From Cheiracanthium punctorium (taxonomy: Eukaryota > Arthropoda > Arachnida > Araneae > Cheiracanthiidae): a DNA stretch of 64,000 nt. The notes beneath the pieces are model-generated. The model did no database searches. It saw nothing but the letters and a program-made list of their open reading frames with translations, and was not told the origin of the DNA. Position 1 is the first letter of the stretch. The number at the start of each line of letters is the position of its first letter. Shown here piece after piece: positions 49,431 through 63,614 of the stretch. A program made the translations under genes and the position numbers. The stretch spans positions 62,001 to 126,000 of the forward strand of contig JAWZYV010016048.1 of the NCBI GenBank assembly GCA_038373885.1, written 5' to 3'.

Positions 49431-51296
49431 TGATTAGGCGCACTGAAGAGGTAGCACGAAAGACAGGAAAAGTATTTTCAAAATGAAAATTAATTCGCAG
49501 TTTTATTTTGAGCTCCTAATTAAGTAAATATTCTTTGAGCAAAAGTTTTCTCTACATTGGGTTATATATTTCAATAATTATTCCTAAATACGGAGAAAGT
49601 TTAATTCTTTCAGAGAGAAACTTCTAAATCAAAGGTATTTCGTTAAATGTTTGATTATGACTTCAAAGAATAAATTATTTTTCTAGTTTTGTCAATCGAT
49701 ACTTCCACATCCTTTAAAAGAATATTTCTACATCATACTGTTTGCCGTTTAATTATATACCTTTGCTGTTTTACAGAGGCATTACAGTTTGTTTTGTTTT
49801 ATGTACTTCGATTCAGGAAATATTTTTAAAGAAATTAAGTGACAGTGTAACTTTGACTTTAAACTAGTGATAAAACACAGTAGTTTCTCTCATACATTTT
49901 GCTGCATTGTAATTAAAGTGTGTTTGTCTTACTAGATATCATTTAACTTGTCTTATAATACATTGACATTGAAAGGAGTTTGAGAATGATAAATTTAACA
50001 GCTACACCTTATTTAAAAATGCATTAATTTCGATAAATATATTTATAGTTAAATGACATTACTCAACAATACAAAACTGTTGCTCTGAGATCGTGATGAT
50101 AATAGTAATTATTTTTTATATTCGGGAGTACATTAATGAAACAATAATTATAACAATAGGAGCTAAGCTTTAGATTTTGTTCTTAATTTTCAGATTTGCG
50201 TGTGTTCTTAAAATACTGTCTATGTATTTATCCATCTATTCTCCCTCAATTTAATGTTCTATATGAACCCTTTGATTTTGCTACTACATCAAATCATAAT
50301 CTGAGTACACGATATTAATTACTTATGGATGTACTCTATAATTTTATGTAAATTACGTACATGAGAAATATTTTTTTATATTAACAAACAGTATACTATA
50401 AACTGCAATTTCGAATTAAAAAGCTGAGTTCTTCGCCCTCTTAACTATATCTTAACTAAAATGTTTTTATAAACAGCAAACAATTTTTTTACTGGTTTGC
50501 ATCTAATTGTTAATTTTCTAGCATAAGAGAATATTAAAAAACACTTTTCAAAGATTAAGTAATTAGTTTTCCTCTTTTAAATTTTAGTATGCTTTTAACC
50601 AAAAGAAACTTTTGTTTTTAACCAAAAAATATTTTCAAAAGGCGGTAATATATTTTTAGCTTACAGAAAAATGTTTTTTAAATATTCTAGTATTTTTATA
50701 GCTTCAAGTTTTTATTTCATTACTGTTAAATCCAACAATCTTTTATTTTGAATGGCGATTTAAAATTTTTGCAATATATCTTCAACGAACAACAGCCATA
50801 ATTCTTTTAGAAATTAATGTTCATCTTTTCATCACTCTGGTGAATCATAAATTATCAGCTAATCATGCTCATTTACGTTTGAATAATATATCATTTGAAT
50901 AAATTTGCATGAATTAATTTGTTAAATTACTCATTAACATTGATGGATTGTTAATTTGCTAACGAGGTCATGAAGAGGTTGGTCTCTAATATAAATAAAT
51001 GAAATATAAATAAGTTCATATTTACCTCATTATTTAAAATATTCTTTCTTAAAACGCTATTTCCAATAAAAGGATATTGTTAATAAAGAATAATATTACT
51101 TATGTTTTTGAAGTATGTGTTTAAATCTGTTAATGCATAGGAATGAGTACATATGTTGCCATAAAGGAAAAGAAATTAAATAAAATTTGTAAGCGAATTT
51201 TCAATCCCAAATTTAAAATGTATATTAATACTTTTAATCGGTGCTAATATATATACTAGCACGGTGCTAATATAATGCTTTTAATCGGTGCTAATT

Positions 51297-51415
51297 TCTA
51301 TATAAATAAAATTAGACTTTTGTCTGTACATTTCTTGGAATTCAAAAATTTTGCGATTTCTATCCGTTTCAAGCACCCGGGAATCCGATGCGAGCCTCAA
51401 AAAAAAGTTTGTCTG

Positions 51416-51446
<31 letters not shown>

Positions 51447-52609
51447 GTGACGCTTTTTTTGTTTAAGCATCACGTAAAAACGACTGATGCGAATGATATG
51501 AAATTGGGTGTCATGATAGGTGGTCACTCAACTTAAAACATAGGCGTCGAATTTTTAAAAAATCTTGATTCGATTTTGAGATTTTGCGAAAATACTTTCA
51601 AACTGCGTAAATTTGTGTTCAAGCATCACGTAAAAACGACTGAAGCGAATGATATGAAATTGAGTGTCATGATAGGTGGTCACTCAACTTAAAACATAGG
51701 CGTTGAATTTTTAAAAAATCTTTATTGGATTTTGAGATTTTGCGAAAATACTTTCAAACTGCGTAAATTTGTGTTCAAGCATCACGTAATAACAGTAAAG
51801 ATGAAAAAATGATATTTGGTGAACTGATAGGTGGTCACTCACCTTAAACTATAAGCATCTAATTAAAAAAAATCGGTCAGATTTCGAGATTTTGCGAAAA
51901 TCGTTTAAAACTGGGTGAATCTTTGTTCCCGCATTACGTCATAACGACTAAAGCGAATGATATGAAATTTGGTCACATGATAGATGGTTGCTCAACATAA
52001 ACTATAGGTGTCCAATTTTTTAAACATTTTTATTAGATTTTGAGATTTTGTGAAAATTCTCAAAATACGTTTATATGTCTTCAAACATCACGTAATAACG
52101 ACTAATACAAATGATACGAAATTTAGTGATATGACAGGTAGTTGCTAATCTTAATTTATAGGCGTTTAATTTTTAAAATATTCTGATTACATTTTGAGAT
52201 TTTGCGAAAATCGTTTTAAAATGCTGAAATTTTGTTGCAGCATCACGAAATAAAGACTGCAGGGAATGAAACGAAATTGGGTGACATGATAAGTTGTCAC
52301 TCAACTTAAATTCTAGGCTTCGAATTTTTCAAAAATGTTGATTAGATTTTGAGATTTTGCGAAAATTATTTCAATATGCGTAAATATTCTTTCGCGCATC
52401 ACATAATTGCGACTAAAGAGAATGAAATGATATTACTTAGTTACTCTCTAACCTGTAATATTTTAACTATACATAAAAATTATAACTTCGCCTTCTTTAC
52501 TTTGGCAACATACTACATCCATTCTGTGTACTCCTACAATGCTGACGAAAGTTCTTGCTTTTTGGAAATTTGCATTCACTAACCCGTTAAGGACGGGTAC
52601 TTCAGCTAG
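51297..52609 (+). mobile_element. non-autonomous Helitron/HINE-like element with central repeats
   Basis: The left end is AT-rich and begins TCTATATAAATAAAA. The right end has a short hairpin (CCCGT-TAAGG-ACGGG, 52583-52597), nine bases, then CTAG followed by T (52606-52610): the stem-loop plus CTRR terminus and A/T target preference of Helitrons. Near the left is a TCTGTCATTC microrepeat, then a central array of about 155-bp units. This organisation (terminal hairpin, central tandem repeats, no protein) matches Helentron-associated HINE/DINE-type elements. No Rep/helicase is present, so an autonomous partner elsewhere is needed. Confidence 0.75.
51465..52450 (+). repeat. central tandem array, about 155-bp units
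   Basis: The anchor CATCACG (or one-base variants) starts at 51468, 51624, 51780, 51932, 52086, 52241 and 52397, giving intervals of 156, 156, 152, 154, 155 and 156. Shared unit blocks are AACGACTRAAGCGAATGAT, GGTGGTCACTCAACTTAAA and TTTTGAGATTTTGCGAAAAT. Units 1-3 are most alike and later ones increasingly diverged. Confidence 0.92.
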
Positions 52610-53039
52610 TAGGTAAATAATTAGGCAGAAGATATTTTTATTAGTGTAAATGGCAGAAAAACACAAATCTTTGAATAGACTGTTAAAAAAACATTATTTT
52701 AATTTAAATTTATTAAAATAGCAGATAATTAGAAAATTCAGTAGGATAACTATATAAAAGGGTATCTTAGGTTTTTAGTATTGAATAATGCTTATAATTA
52801 ACTGATTAATTTTACAAATACAGTCACAGCTTGCAGTCACAAACTAGTAATTATTTTTTTTTTATAAACAGCGTCCAATAAATAAAGGCATACATTACTT
52901 GGATTATCTCAAGTAGGGCTTCTAACCTTTCCATAGTATACCTACTCAGTCCGTTTGTCAGGACAAAACACAAACTTTAGTGGTTCTATAAATTCGATGG
53001 ACAATCTTCAATACACATTTCATAGAAATTAAGAAGGAA

Positions 53040-53640
53040 TAGCTCGCTTTCGAACAGTCAGCTGGACATAGAGTTTTTCTCAGGCTCTGCATTTCGCATA
53101 GAATAAAATCCTCTTGCAGACCCAAAACTGTGGAAATACTCGTGAAGAATTCTTATCTACTTCTCAGCATACGACAATGAAGAATTCACAAACAACCTTC
53201 AAAAATTGGCTTCTCAAAAACAAGAGAGAAAGCGTCGCATATAACACCTCAATACAAAGAGGCGGAGTATTTAGGCTTACAGCTGACGAATTCCCAGCGA
53301 GGAAGACTCAGAACTGTATTGAACTGCTGGGATATGATCTGCCCTTCTTATATAATCTCACCGAACTTTCTTGCAATTTCACGAGAAAAGAATTCTAGAA
53401 AAACCGCCATCAAACGGAAAAATTGATTGCGTATTACTAATGGTATTGTGTAATACTTTTGCGGGGAAGAAAATATTACAGGCCCCATTAATAAAATTGC
53501 GCCAAATGTCGCGAAGTTTCGCGACTTTTTGGAGAAACATCGCCAAATTTGGCCCCGAAAATAAATCTCCAAAACTGAAGTCAGCTTAAGCGATATCGTC
53601 AACATTTATGCGAGAAACCACCAAACACTACGCTAAACAA
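53040..53640. other. unclassified GC-richer block
   Basis: Higher GC than its surroundings, with several overlapping open frames of 70-95 codons on both strands, none recognisable. Phrases such as GCGCCAAATGTCGCGAAGTT and CATCGCCAAATTTGG, with an ATATAATCTCACC..., look like part of a retroelement LTR or UTR, but no paired terminus or primer-binding site was found. Confidence 0.3.
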
Positions 53641-56600
53641 TGGGGAAACCCAAAACTCCCTATCTAGTGCTCTAGTTAAATGATTTACTTGTAACAAAAT
53701 GAAAATTTGAATTATTGGACTCGTAGAATACGAATTTTAGACTTGAAGAGCAGATCACCCGAAAAATTCGTACCTATCTATCTATCTACCTCTCTCTCTC
53801 TATATATAAGTCAATGTATTAAAAAGTGAGTGTGTTTTGCATTTTCTGAAAAGGAATAAGAAAAAATATTGCAATATAGAATTTTCTTTTAATTAAATGT
53901 GAAATAGAATTTTTATATGTGCATATCATTGTTTTTATTAAATGCTGTTTGCATATTAATTGGTGTAATCTAATAAAGTATGTGTATAATAGTTGGCTGT
54001 TATGAAAAAAAAACTGTCGTGTTATATTTGCATCAAATAATATATCCCCATAATAGCTGAAAGCTGATTTAAAGTGTTAAATTAATGTCTGAAATGTTAT
54101 TTTTTAGGAATCTATACTAGATACACGGGTAGAAGTTATTAAAAAAATCAGAGTATATATGCAATGTAAAAGTCTTGGACTCTTTTAGGAAGTATAATAC
54201 TATTCAAAGGAACCAACCTTTAATGGAGTGAGTACATCTTCTCTTCAGTAAGAAGTTGGGAAATAAAACCACGATAAAATGAATGTTTACTTTTAAATAA
54301 CTAATTTGATTGAATGAAGGAACTTACTACACTCTTAGCGATTACCAAAATACGTTCACTCCTCTAGAAAACAGACTGCTTTCGCTGCCATTTCATTCCT
54401 TAAGAGTGATGGTTTTACTCTTTTCGTCATAAAGCTTATGTACAATTAACAGAAAAAAACATGCAGTAAACGATACTGTTATTGTACTATATATAGGTAT
54501 TGGAACATTTGTATTCATTTGAAAATGTTAAGAGAACTAAAGAGATTTCTATGTTGAAATAATTTTAACAAATAGTTCATTCCATTTATAATAATGGTTC
54601 GAAATCACTTGCATCATATTTATAAAAATTGATATTCAAAGAAGTGTCTTCTATTTGGAGATTGTCACTGTTTCTCATTATTTGGTAAGTACATCACAGT
54701 AGTTTTTATTCAAAAATAGTGCTTTATTCAGCCTCCTTTCGACTTTGGTTGTTTTTGATAATGCTTCTGATTTATTTTGTTTTAAAAGTTAAGTATTTAT
54801 TTGTTAGTGATGCTAGTTAATGCGTACGATAAATTTGCAAATCCCGTTATTGGCACCAGTTGAAAGAGTAATCTGAATTAGACATATAAATTAGCCAGGA
54901 TTTTAATGACAATGACGACAATATTTTAAATGAATTTGCAGGTAATTGTCATTTTTTTGTCAATTGTGAAGAAAAAATATCATGGTATATTAGAGCTTGT
55001 AAAAAACCAAGAACTACATGTAAGTACTGTGATGAATACAGAGCCGTATCAATTACCCCTCCCCATAACTCCAGAAAAAAAAAAGATTTCGCTTTAGTAT
55101 CCATGAAAAAATATTACTAGAATGACTCAATTGAACTCCCACAGCTGAAAGATGCCACAGACATGCACGAAGTTCCATAACTTAAAGAAAAGATAAAATA
55201 ATACTTTAAATCAATTTAGTTTTATGTAGCTTTTCCATGCTTTGAGGCATTTGCTAGAAAAAAAAATAACTGAAATAAATGTGTGTATTTTCTTGCTGTG
55301 TTCGATTGTACATGAAAATAGTGTGTTAATTTCTTTTATCTCCTTATTCAGGCAGATGATTTTTTAGATGGTGCCAATCAAGGTGCTAATAATTACGATT
55401 TCTGTGTTACATTCTTTTGCAATTTTTAGTTTATTTATTTTTAGGTTATTTTGTTTCATTCATGAGTTATTGGAAAGTAGCATCTTCAGTAGCTTTAAAC
55501 TAATTTTAGGTTTCATTTTATATGTAAAAGATAAGGGACACATCGTCTGAATATAGAAATGCTGTATTTTAAGTGGCCATAACTGTACTGTTTATCCTAT
55601 GTAGACTTAAAATTAATGCTTAATTGTTATAAGGAAAACCACAATACACATAATGACAAAGGGTAAAGTGTCTAAAGTGACGAATCAGAGCCATATAACA
55701 GTAGACTATAACAAATGCTATCTTCATTTTCTAGTTACTACAAGCTCCCAAAAATGCATTAAAGTTTTCCCCAAACTTCGTATCTAGACCCATCAATGAA
55801 AAATGCCTTCTTTAAATCCAATTGATCTTCATCTTTCAGATTCATACTTCATTAAAAAAAGCTGCAATTATTTTTACAGAGATCAGTGCTCCTTTCGCTG
55901 GAAAAATTTAACACAGTATTCACTTTTGGGAGAAAAAAAGTTCTTTCAAACTAAATTCTTATCCTGACATTTTTAGAATCAGAAAATGTGCTGAACACTT
56001 GAGCGAATTCTTCACTACTTACGCGTTTAATTTCCATGGGAGAGAACTTTTTGGAAGAATTCTTATCATTTTAAATGATGTTACTTTCGCCTTGGTTTAA
56101 TAAGAGCGTCTTCAAGAATCAAATAACACTTCTTTTCAGTTGAAGAGAGTGACTGGAATGTTTCATTTAACGTAAATAGGCATCCATCGGAAATGAATAA
56201 AATAAGCAGAAAATGGGAACATTTTAAGCTAGTTTGTTGAGTGAAAGTCATTTCTTTTAGAAACAAAGATAAGGTGGATTACTTGAAGATGTATGAAGGG
56301 AGAATGGAAAACAGATTTTTCTCATTTTGCGAAAAAGTTAAATGTTTTGTTAAATTAAGCAATTTAGGCGAAATCTATAAGAAGAATAAAAAATTCTGGT
56401 GATCAAGACAGTAATATTTTTTAGGTTTGTATATCCCTTGCTATTAAAATCACTTATGTCACTATTAAATTTATTACAAATAACGTTTTATTTTTATCAT
56501 ACTGAGTAAACAACATCGAATGTAATTATAGCATTATTTATAAAATCACGCAAAATAAATTCATTAAAACTTTATAAATATCCAGTAAATTGGATAAAAA

Positions 56601-56719
56601 TTACGATAAAATAGTTTACAAAAGAACCTACTTCATAACTTGATCCCTAATTAAAAAAAAAGATGTTTTGAACTAATTATCTAGTTTAGTCCGTTTTGAA
56701 ATATGTTAGCTGTTAGATA

Positions 56720-57021
56720 CAGTGGATTTTTTACCTATGCGAGGGATGTGTTCTGAGTCCTCGCGTAAGTGAAAATTTCGCGTTGAGAGATATGGTATGT
56801 ATACGATTTTCAGAAACACACACACACAAGTATTTTAGACTCCATCAACACACCTCTAAATGTTTTTAAACTATTACCTAACTATATATTACCATTTCCC
56901 ACATAAATGAATGAATAAATGAATGCGGGCTCTTCTTACTGTTGGCAAAAAAATCTCGTTTTCTGGGAGAGGTTAATGTTCGCTCGCCTAAGGTAGATCG
57001 CGTTGTAGCTCGAGTCCACTG
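56720..57021. mobile_element. 302-bp Tigger/pogo-type MITE
   Basis: TA then CAGTGGATTTTTTACC at the left, and GAGTCCACTG then TA at the right. The subterminal TATGCGAGGGATGTG / CCTCGCGTAAG...TTTCGCG resembles the termini of Tigger-like elements. The interior carries a CA run and an ATGAATGAATAAATGAATG stretch but no coding sequence. TA duplication intact. Confidence 0.72.
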
Positions 57022-57349
57022 TATTTTCAGAGCTGTTACTCTAAATCAACCAAAACTGAATTCATTGCATTTTCATGCATACTGGTTCTAACGAAAATAA
57101 AATTAGAGTATGTTCCTATTTGCGGTTTATTGGAATATATTTCATACATTATAACTAGTATGAAAAGATTCAGAATCGAAAAAGTCGTTATGATTATCTT
57201 TTGAGATTTTATAAATTATGTTTAAAAGTAAAACACAATGAAATGCATTAAATATTATAGGAATTACATCTCAAAAGTTTTATTCACTTTTTTAACACCA
57301 GAGATACTTTCACTGCATTATAACTGTATTCTTTAAAAATGAATGAAAA

Positions 57350-57352
57350 TTT

Positions 57353-57390
<38 letters not shown>

Positions 57391-57391
57391 T
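57350..57391. repeat. (ATT)n microsatellite
   Basis: About 13 ATT units. Confidence 0.97.
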
Positions 57392-60300
57392 TCACAAGTT
57401 AATTTCAAAAATCAGCAAAAAATAGTTGCCACAGAACTTTCAAAACTTGGGTTTTGTTTTAATATGTAGATGACCCACTAAAACAAACATTGTCATATTG
57501 AATAATAGAAAACAAAGCGATACCCTTTTTTAGGAATTTCATTCTTTTGTCTGTGTTTGAATTAAAATGTGTGGGAATTTTCTCACTCTACATTTCGTAT
57601 GCTTACTCATAGACATTTACACATTTGTGCTCTCTGTCGGGAAAACTTAAAGTATCTTTCTATCCGTAGATATTAAATTTTGTCTGCAGCTTTTGAACAA
57701 ATTTTATTAGGTTGATGAAGTGCTTTCTGCAGCATGTTTTTTGTTTACTTTTTCATTTTCTTTCACATTGTCATGTTTTTTTTTGCATCTGGGAATATAT
57801 TTTCCTACTATACATAACATAAAAAGTTCAATTGCATAATATTAATGTTAATGTATATTGATAAATTACTTTCGTTCTCGCACATTATAGCCTTATTTGT
57901 ATGAGAACTTTTAGAAAAAATTAGGAAGAATATACTTTTCCTTGAAAAAAATTTAAAAAGTTACTTAATTTTAAATTCTAGAATAGCTGCTAAGGCTTAA
58001 CTCTTTCTAACCTTATTCTTCAATAAAACATACAAAAAAGATAATTTTGTATTAAAGATGCACTTAAAATTGCAGTGTTTTAAGAGAAATACAGATTTTA
58101 AAATTTATTGAAAGTTTGTTGCTTTGCATTTTTTTAAATTTCGGATCCATTGAATAAAATACAGATTCGACAAAGAAGAGTTTTATTTTGCGTACTTAAA
58201 TCTTGCACTGCTAAGTAAAAAAATAGCAGTGTTACTTACGATTTTCGCACTCTTCTCTCCCTTAAAATGTAGTTGAACTTAATAGGATGTTGCGTATTCT
58301 TTTTCGGTGTGATTAGTTAAAACTAATTGACTGGATTTAAACTTTAAAAAAGATCGGACCATTAGGCAGGATTCTCTTGTTTTGTATTTCATAGGATTAA
58401 AATAAAGTGTTTAAAAATACTTACTTAACGTAGAAAAGTATTCTTATCCCAGATTTTGAGCTAGAATTTTAAGACTCTCTTTACAATTTGGAGGCATATT
58501 TTGATTTCATATACTTATGAAAAATATTTGACATTATTGCAAGATATGTTGTGTGCACTATCAATAGACTTAACCCTACAGTGCGTATTGTAGCCGATTG
58601 GCTACTTTCTCATTTTTTCGCAAAAGAGAAATGCTTTTGTATAATTATTAAATGTATAAAATGCATACACATATTATATTTTGTATAAATTTAATATGTG
58701 TGAAATGTTTGTAGTTTTTGTTTAAATATGCATTTAATATAACTATAAGACGATTATGGAAGTAAATTTTAGTTTTTTAAAATGTATGGACACATTAATT
58801 TTTGAGCAAACAAGCATGAATTCATATTATGTGCATCCAGTTTGATAAGTATTTTTTCCCCCAGAATTTTTGATTGCTTCTAATTTTTATTGTCAAATGA
58901 ATAAGAATGCAAAACTATTGTCAATAGTAGTATTAGGATTAAATTAAGTACAAGTAGGCTACATTACTTTCTTTTGTTTTATGAGAGCTACAGACTGGAC
59001 ATTCTACTTTTTCTATTTTGAACATTTTTAATCATTTTTCTAGGACACTACATGCTGCAAAGTTTTAAAAATATTTTTTCCTGCATGAGTAAGGATAAAT
59101 GAAGCTACAATTTTGCTTTGAGCCCATTTTTAAAAAAATCATGCGTTTTAGGGTTAAATGTTTGGAATTTTGTATGTATGCTTCAAAGAGAAAAGATGAA
59201 TGCCTATACTGATTCGACACGCGGATGCTTTAAACAATTTCTCTTAATTATTTCTACGTGCAACAGAAAAACCGCATTTATTATTTCCTCTTGCGTCCTT
59301 TGAAAAAAAATGTTTTTATAGACGTTTAACCAGACTTAAAAATTTCTAAATGTATATTCATATTTCTTTGGTTTGTTTTTACATTTGAAGAACCAGAAGG
59401 TAAACGCTGAAAATTATTTTTATCATGATATGTTTTTTAAGACTATAAAAATGTGAGTCTAAATTCCAGAAATCTTTCTAAGATCATGATATTTCTTCAT
59501 AATAATTTACTTGAGAATAAATTTTAAATATCAAATTATTTATGAAATGTTAAATTCTTCTACCATAAGTTTTACAGTAACACAAGTGACTATATTAAGC
59601 TTTATCTGATTTAAAATGTCATGCACGCTCGCGAAAAAAAAAAAAATAGAAAGAAGATGTAGTTAAGATTCAAATTTTTTTTGGGAAACATTTCTTAAAT
59701 ATGTAGTTACGGATATGCGGTTAAAATATCTTGCCATTAATAATTTTAATTTCTACAGGGCATTTTTTAGCAAGATCTTTAAAGTAAAATATAAATTAAC
59801 ACACTCTCAGTCTATTTTCTAAACAAATGTGGACAGTAATAAGGATTTTCAATGTACTTTTTCATAAAGTACTGATAACGGTGTTAAAATATTAACGTTT
59901 ATTTCTGATTTTAAAAATAGTTCAGTATGGATTCAATAGAAATTGTAATTTAAATATTCAAAATGTATCTGAGAGTAATACACACAAAAAAACAAGGAAC
60001 TTGTTTTTAAATATTTTAAAAATTCCATTTGTGAGTTGCACTAAGTTTTACTTCCTTCTTCATTTACTAAATCATAATACAAAACATTCTCCGTGCCCAT
60101 TGTGAGTAAGTGCTAAGATTTGCTTTCAAAATTGTTTTACTGGTATTCTAATTTTTAAATTACTTCCGTAAAAGCATAATATCCTAGCATGAATCGTGCA
60201 AATCCGACGGGAAGGTGAATCACGATAATGTGTCACGTACATGAATTTCCGGCAATTAAACAGTTCTTTGACTAAATATGGCTGTCAAGATCATTAACGT

Positions 60301-62017
60301 TGATGCATAAAAAAAGTTAATCAATCAATATACAATTTCCTCACTACCATGTAATCAGCATCAATTAAGCAACGAGCCATGAATAAAAAGATATATATTA
60401 AAATGTTGTTTGAAGCTTCAGCTTTCTTTTTTCAGTCGAACGAGCTCTTTCATTTTTAGTATGAGTTTTTCTTCACGGGACTCATTGAAGTTGTGTAACA
60501 AGTAACATGCATTAATGTTAAAGATATTTTTTAAACTCTTCTTTTTCTTATAAACATTGTATGTTTCAATGACGATGTTAAAAAAGATTCATGTTATTTT
60601 GTCTGGCTTCAAAAGCATTCTAAAAATTGGGTGAAAAGTTCCCAACCTATTATACTAGCATAATGTAACGAAAAGTTCTTGGCGTACGATTGAATGTGCT
60701 ACTAATGTCTTCTGACCAGAAGTTGCGTTTTCCAGAAATGTAACGTTAAAACATTTGTATTTTGTATATACCTGCTTCTGTGTGCAAACGAAGAGTACCG
60801 TTTTTCAAAGAGGAACAGCCTTAAGTGATAAATTGCGCTTAAGTTATTTTAAGCTGCAGTTTTATAAGAGCTACAATAAAATGTCTACTTTAAAATATCT
60901 TAGCTCCGTTTATTCCGTATATTTGAAAATATATAAACAAAAATTTAATTTAACTGCAATAGTCGCAAGGAACTCTTTTAAAATGCATTATTTGTACACA
61001 TTTTATTTGCTATATTTACTATATTTTAATACACAGTCGAGTTACAATATTGGGATCGCCACATATGTTGACGTAAACACAATTGTGGCTAATCATTGGT
61101 AAAACTGAGAAACCTGATTGTTGTAAGGTATATAAAGGTGGTTTCAGGCTACGCGTTTGCATAGTAATAGTTGCCGAATGGTTAAGTCAAGTAATTTAAC
61201 GGACATTGCAAATCTTATAATCATCGGGTAAAGAGCACGCAGCGACAGCATTTCTGAAATCGCAGCATCAGTGAAGTGTTCACTTTGAATATTTCTAGGA
61301 CTTTAGCCAACACTAGGGTGCTCTATCTAGTATTCTTTGAATAAGAAAACTAATTTTTCTAAAGTAAGCTAAAATCTTTTTAGGGTGTTCTTAGCTCACC
61401 CTAACCCTTTCCGAATACTTTCCTATACATGAATACTTGGAAGAATCAAGAGGGTGCGCAGTAGGATGGATCGAAAAAAACTTCTTTTCGAAATTCACAT
61501 TGCCTGAGTCATTATATGGTGCCAAACTAGCTGAAACCAATTGTCTCCAAATTTCAGCTTAAAATGTTGACATCTTGAGGTTCCACACCTCAAGTGAATG
61601 TTTATATTGATTTTTTTCAAGTTTTTAATGATTTTTATGTAAAAAATATTTTTTTAATTTAATATTTTACTAAATAATTCATTAATTTATAAAATAATAT
61701 TAATGAATTACTTTCTCATTCATAAATTGTTTTATTGAAACGTTACTGCCAGATACCAGATCCAGAAATGGATTTTTGTACATAAAAAAAGCAGATTATA
61801 CTCTAAAATCTACTCGATGGCAGCGCGTGTTCTGATCTAACTATTATATCATAACCTAATGAGGCACGTCACTTTTATTGTGTGGATTGATTCGTTTTTG
61901 CGATTGCCTTTGTTTCAACCACTTGTTTCTCCTTTGTAAGATCGAAGCAATACGTTTTATGAATTTTGATTTATATTTAACAAAAAAAAAAAAATAATAC
62001 GGAGTTTTGAATTTAAA

Positions 62018-63614
62018 TATGACCACAACTAGAAAAGAACGTTTTGTAGTGTTTTCGGAATTCCAGTACTATTGAAAGAGACGGTGTTACCACCATCGTA
62101 TTCTGATTTAATGAAGCATTCCTTAATCACAAAAAATGATATAATGTGGAATAAGGGGAACAAAAAGGATCCTTTAGTAAAAGATACCATCAAAATTATT
62201 TCTTTGGACGTTGAAAGAATTTGGAAGAAAGCCTCCTTGCTTGTGCTAAGTCACCAAGAAGTAATTTCCCTTATTAAAAATTATAATGAAAGATACGATC
62301 ACAACTTAATTCTATACAAGTAGCACAGTCTTTATACACCATATACTTCGATGGAAGAAAGCACACAACTATTATGTAAGAAGTGAAGCTCTTTATATAC
62401 TACTGTATCTGTGGAAGGGCATATTGTTATGTTGTCAGAACCTGGTTCTGTTCACATAGGACATGTGACTCCGCATTCAGGCTCTAGTACTGATATTACC
62501 TGCAGCATCATCAACTTTGTTACACAGAAAGAGATTGCACTTTAGGATCTTGCTGACGTTGGGTGAGATGACCCGAATGTCAACATTGGGAAGAAAAATG
62601 GCGTAGTTAGACAGCTTGAAATCTTTGTTGGCCATAAATTGCACTGGTTTGTATGCTTATTGCATACTAGTGAACTACCTCTTCGCCACCTTTTCCATAA
62701 GATTGACGGAAATACATCTGGGCCACACCAGTTTTCTGGAACAACAGGAAAATTTCTGGAAACGTTTGCTGTGACAAATTTTGTTTATATTCCTGTTGCT
62801 CTGCCTGAAATTGATAAAAAAGACCTCAGTACAGACCAAAAGTACCTCTTCGATATTTCTAGGGCAGTATGCTCGGGACAGTGCCATCCAGATTTGGCAA
62901 ACTGAAGTCCAGAAAGGATGTCCCATTCAAGCTGACCCACTACAGCGAACTGAATACTGCGCCTGTACGTCTCGACTGCCGAACCAACAGAATGCTTTAA
63001 ACTCCTAGTAGACTATGTGATGAAAGTGTACGTGCCATCCTGGTTTGAAATAAAAAAAATCCCAGGAAATACTCATGGAGCACGGAATGATGAAAAGAAG
63101 TTCATTCTTCCCAGAAGATTTTAAGTGAATCATTCATGAAGTTATTCGGAGGAAGTCTTATTTTGCTCATTCTGAAAATATTCTGTTGGCAATGCTGTTT
63201 GATGAATGATCACATATTCGAGAATTTGACCTAAGAAGAATAATGAAAGCAAGAAAAACTGACTGGAAGGGAAAAATATGCCAATTTGATCTTCTACATA
63301 TAAATTTCGAAGCAGAATAATATTTTCAGGTGATTCACTGGGGCAATCCTTTGGAATCACCAGCTACCATGAACCTCAGTGACGAAGACGTAGCAAGTAT
63401 GATCAGAAACGGTTCAGAATTTGAAATAGAGAAGCTCCCTTGCCATTCTCAAGCAGTAGAAAGGCATGTAAGACTACTAACGCAAGCATCATTGGTAACA
63501 TGTGGAGCAAAAGCCAGAGATGGATACATTCGTTGGGGGATCAAATTACGAAAGGAGCTACCAAAGTTCATTATTTTGCCCGGCATGTGGACTCAGAAAT
63601 TGAAGACTGATTAA
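62018..63614 (+). pseudogene. decayed member of an unnamed multicopy arthropod gene family
   Basis: Collinear fragments on the plus strand in three frames. The N-terminal part (62072-62326) reads LPPSYSDLMKH, then IWKKASLLVLSHQEVISLIK. The middle (62560-62905) is DDPNVNIGKKNGVVRQLEIF, HWFVCLLHTSELPLRHLFHK, IDGNTSGPHQFSGTTGK and DLSTDQKYLFDISRAV. Later parts are ILRLYVSTAEPTE (62960s), SENILLAM (63170s), HIREF.LRRIMKA and NLSDEDVASMI, then PCHSQAVERHVRLLTQASLV and CGAKARDGYIRWGI to a stop at 63612-63614. I recognise these as blocks of a widespread uncharacterised family with many copies in arthropod and cnidarian genomes. I cannot name its function; the copy number suggests it travels with transposons. 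At least six frame changes or stops make this copy non-functional. Confidence 0.7.

Noticed and set aside
60755..61102. 115-codon plus-strand open frame
   Set aside because: AT-driven composition (Tyr, Leu, Lys, Phe), with no recognisable domain and no supporting signals.
61165..61245. tRNA-like sequence (GCCGAATGGTTAAGTC, then CATTGCAAATCTT)
   Set aside because: It has a box A-like D arm and a Cys-like anticodon loop, but no GGTTCGA T arm; the acceptor stem has mismatches, so at best it is an eroded tRNA relic.
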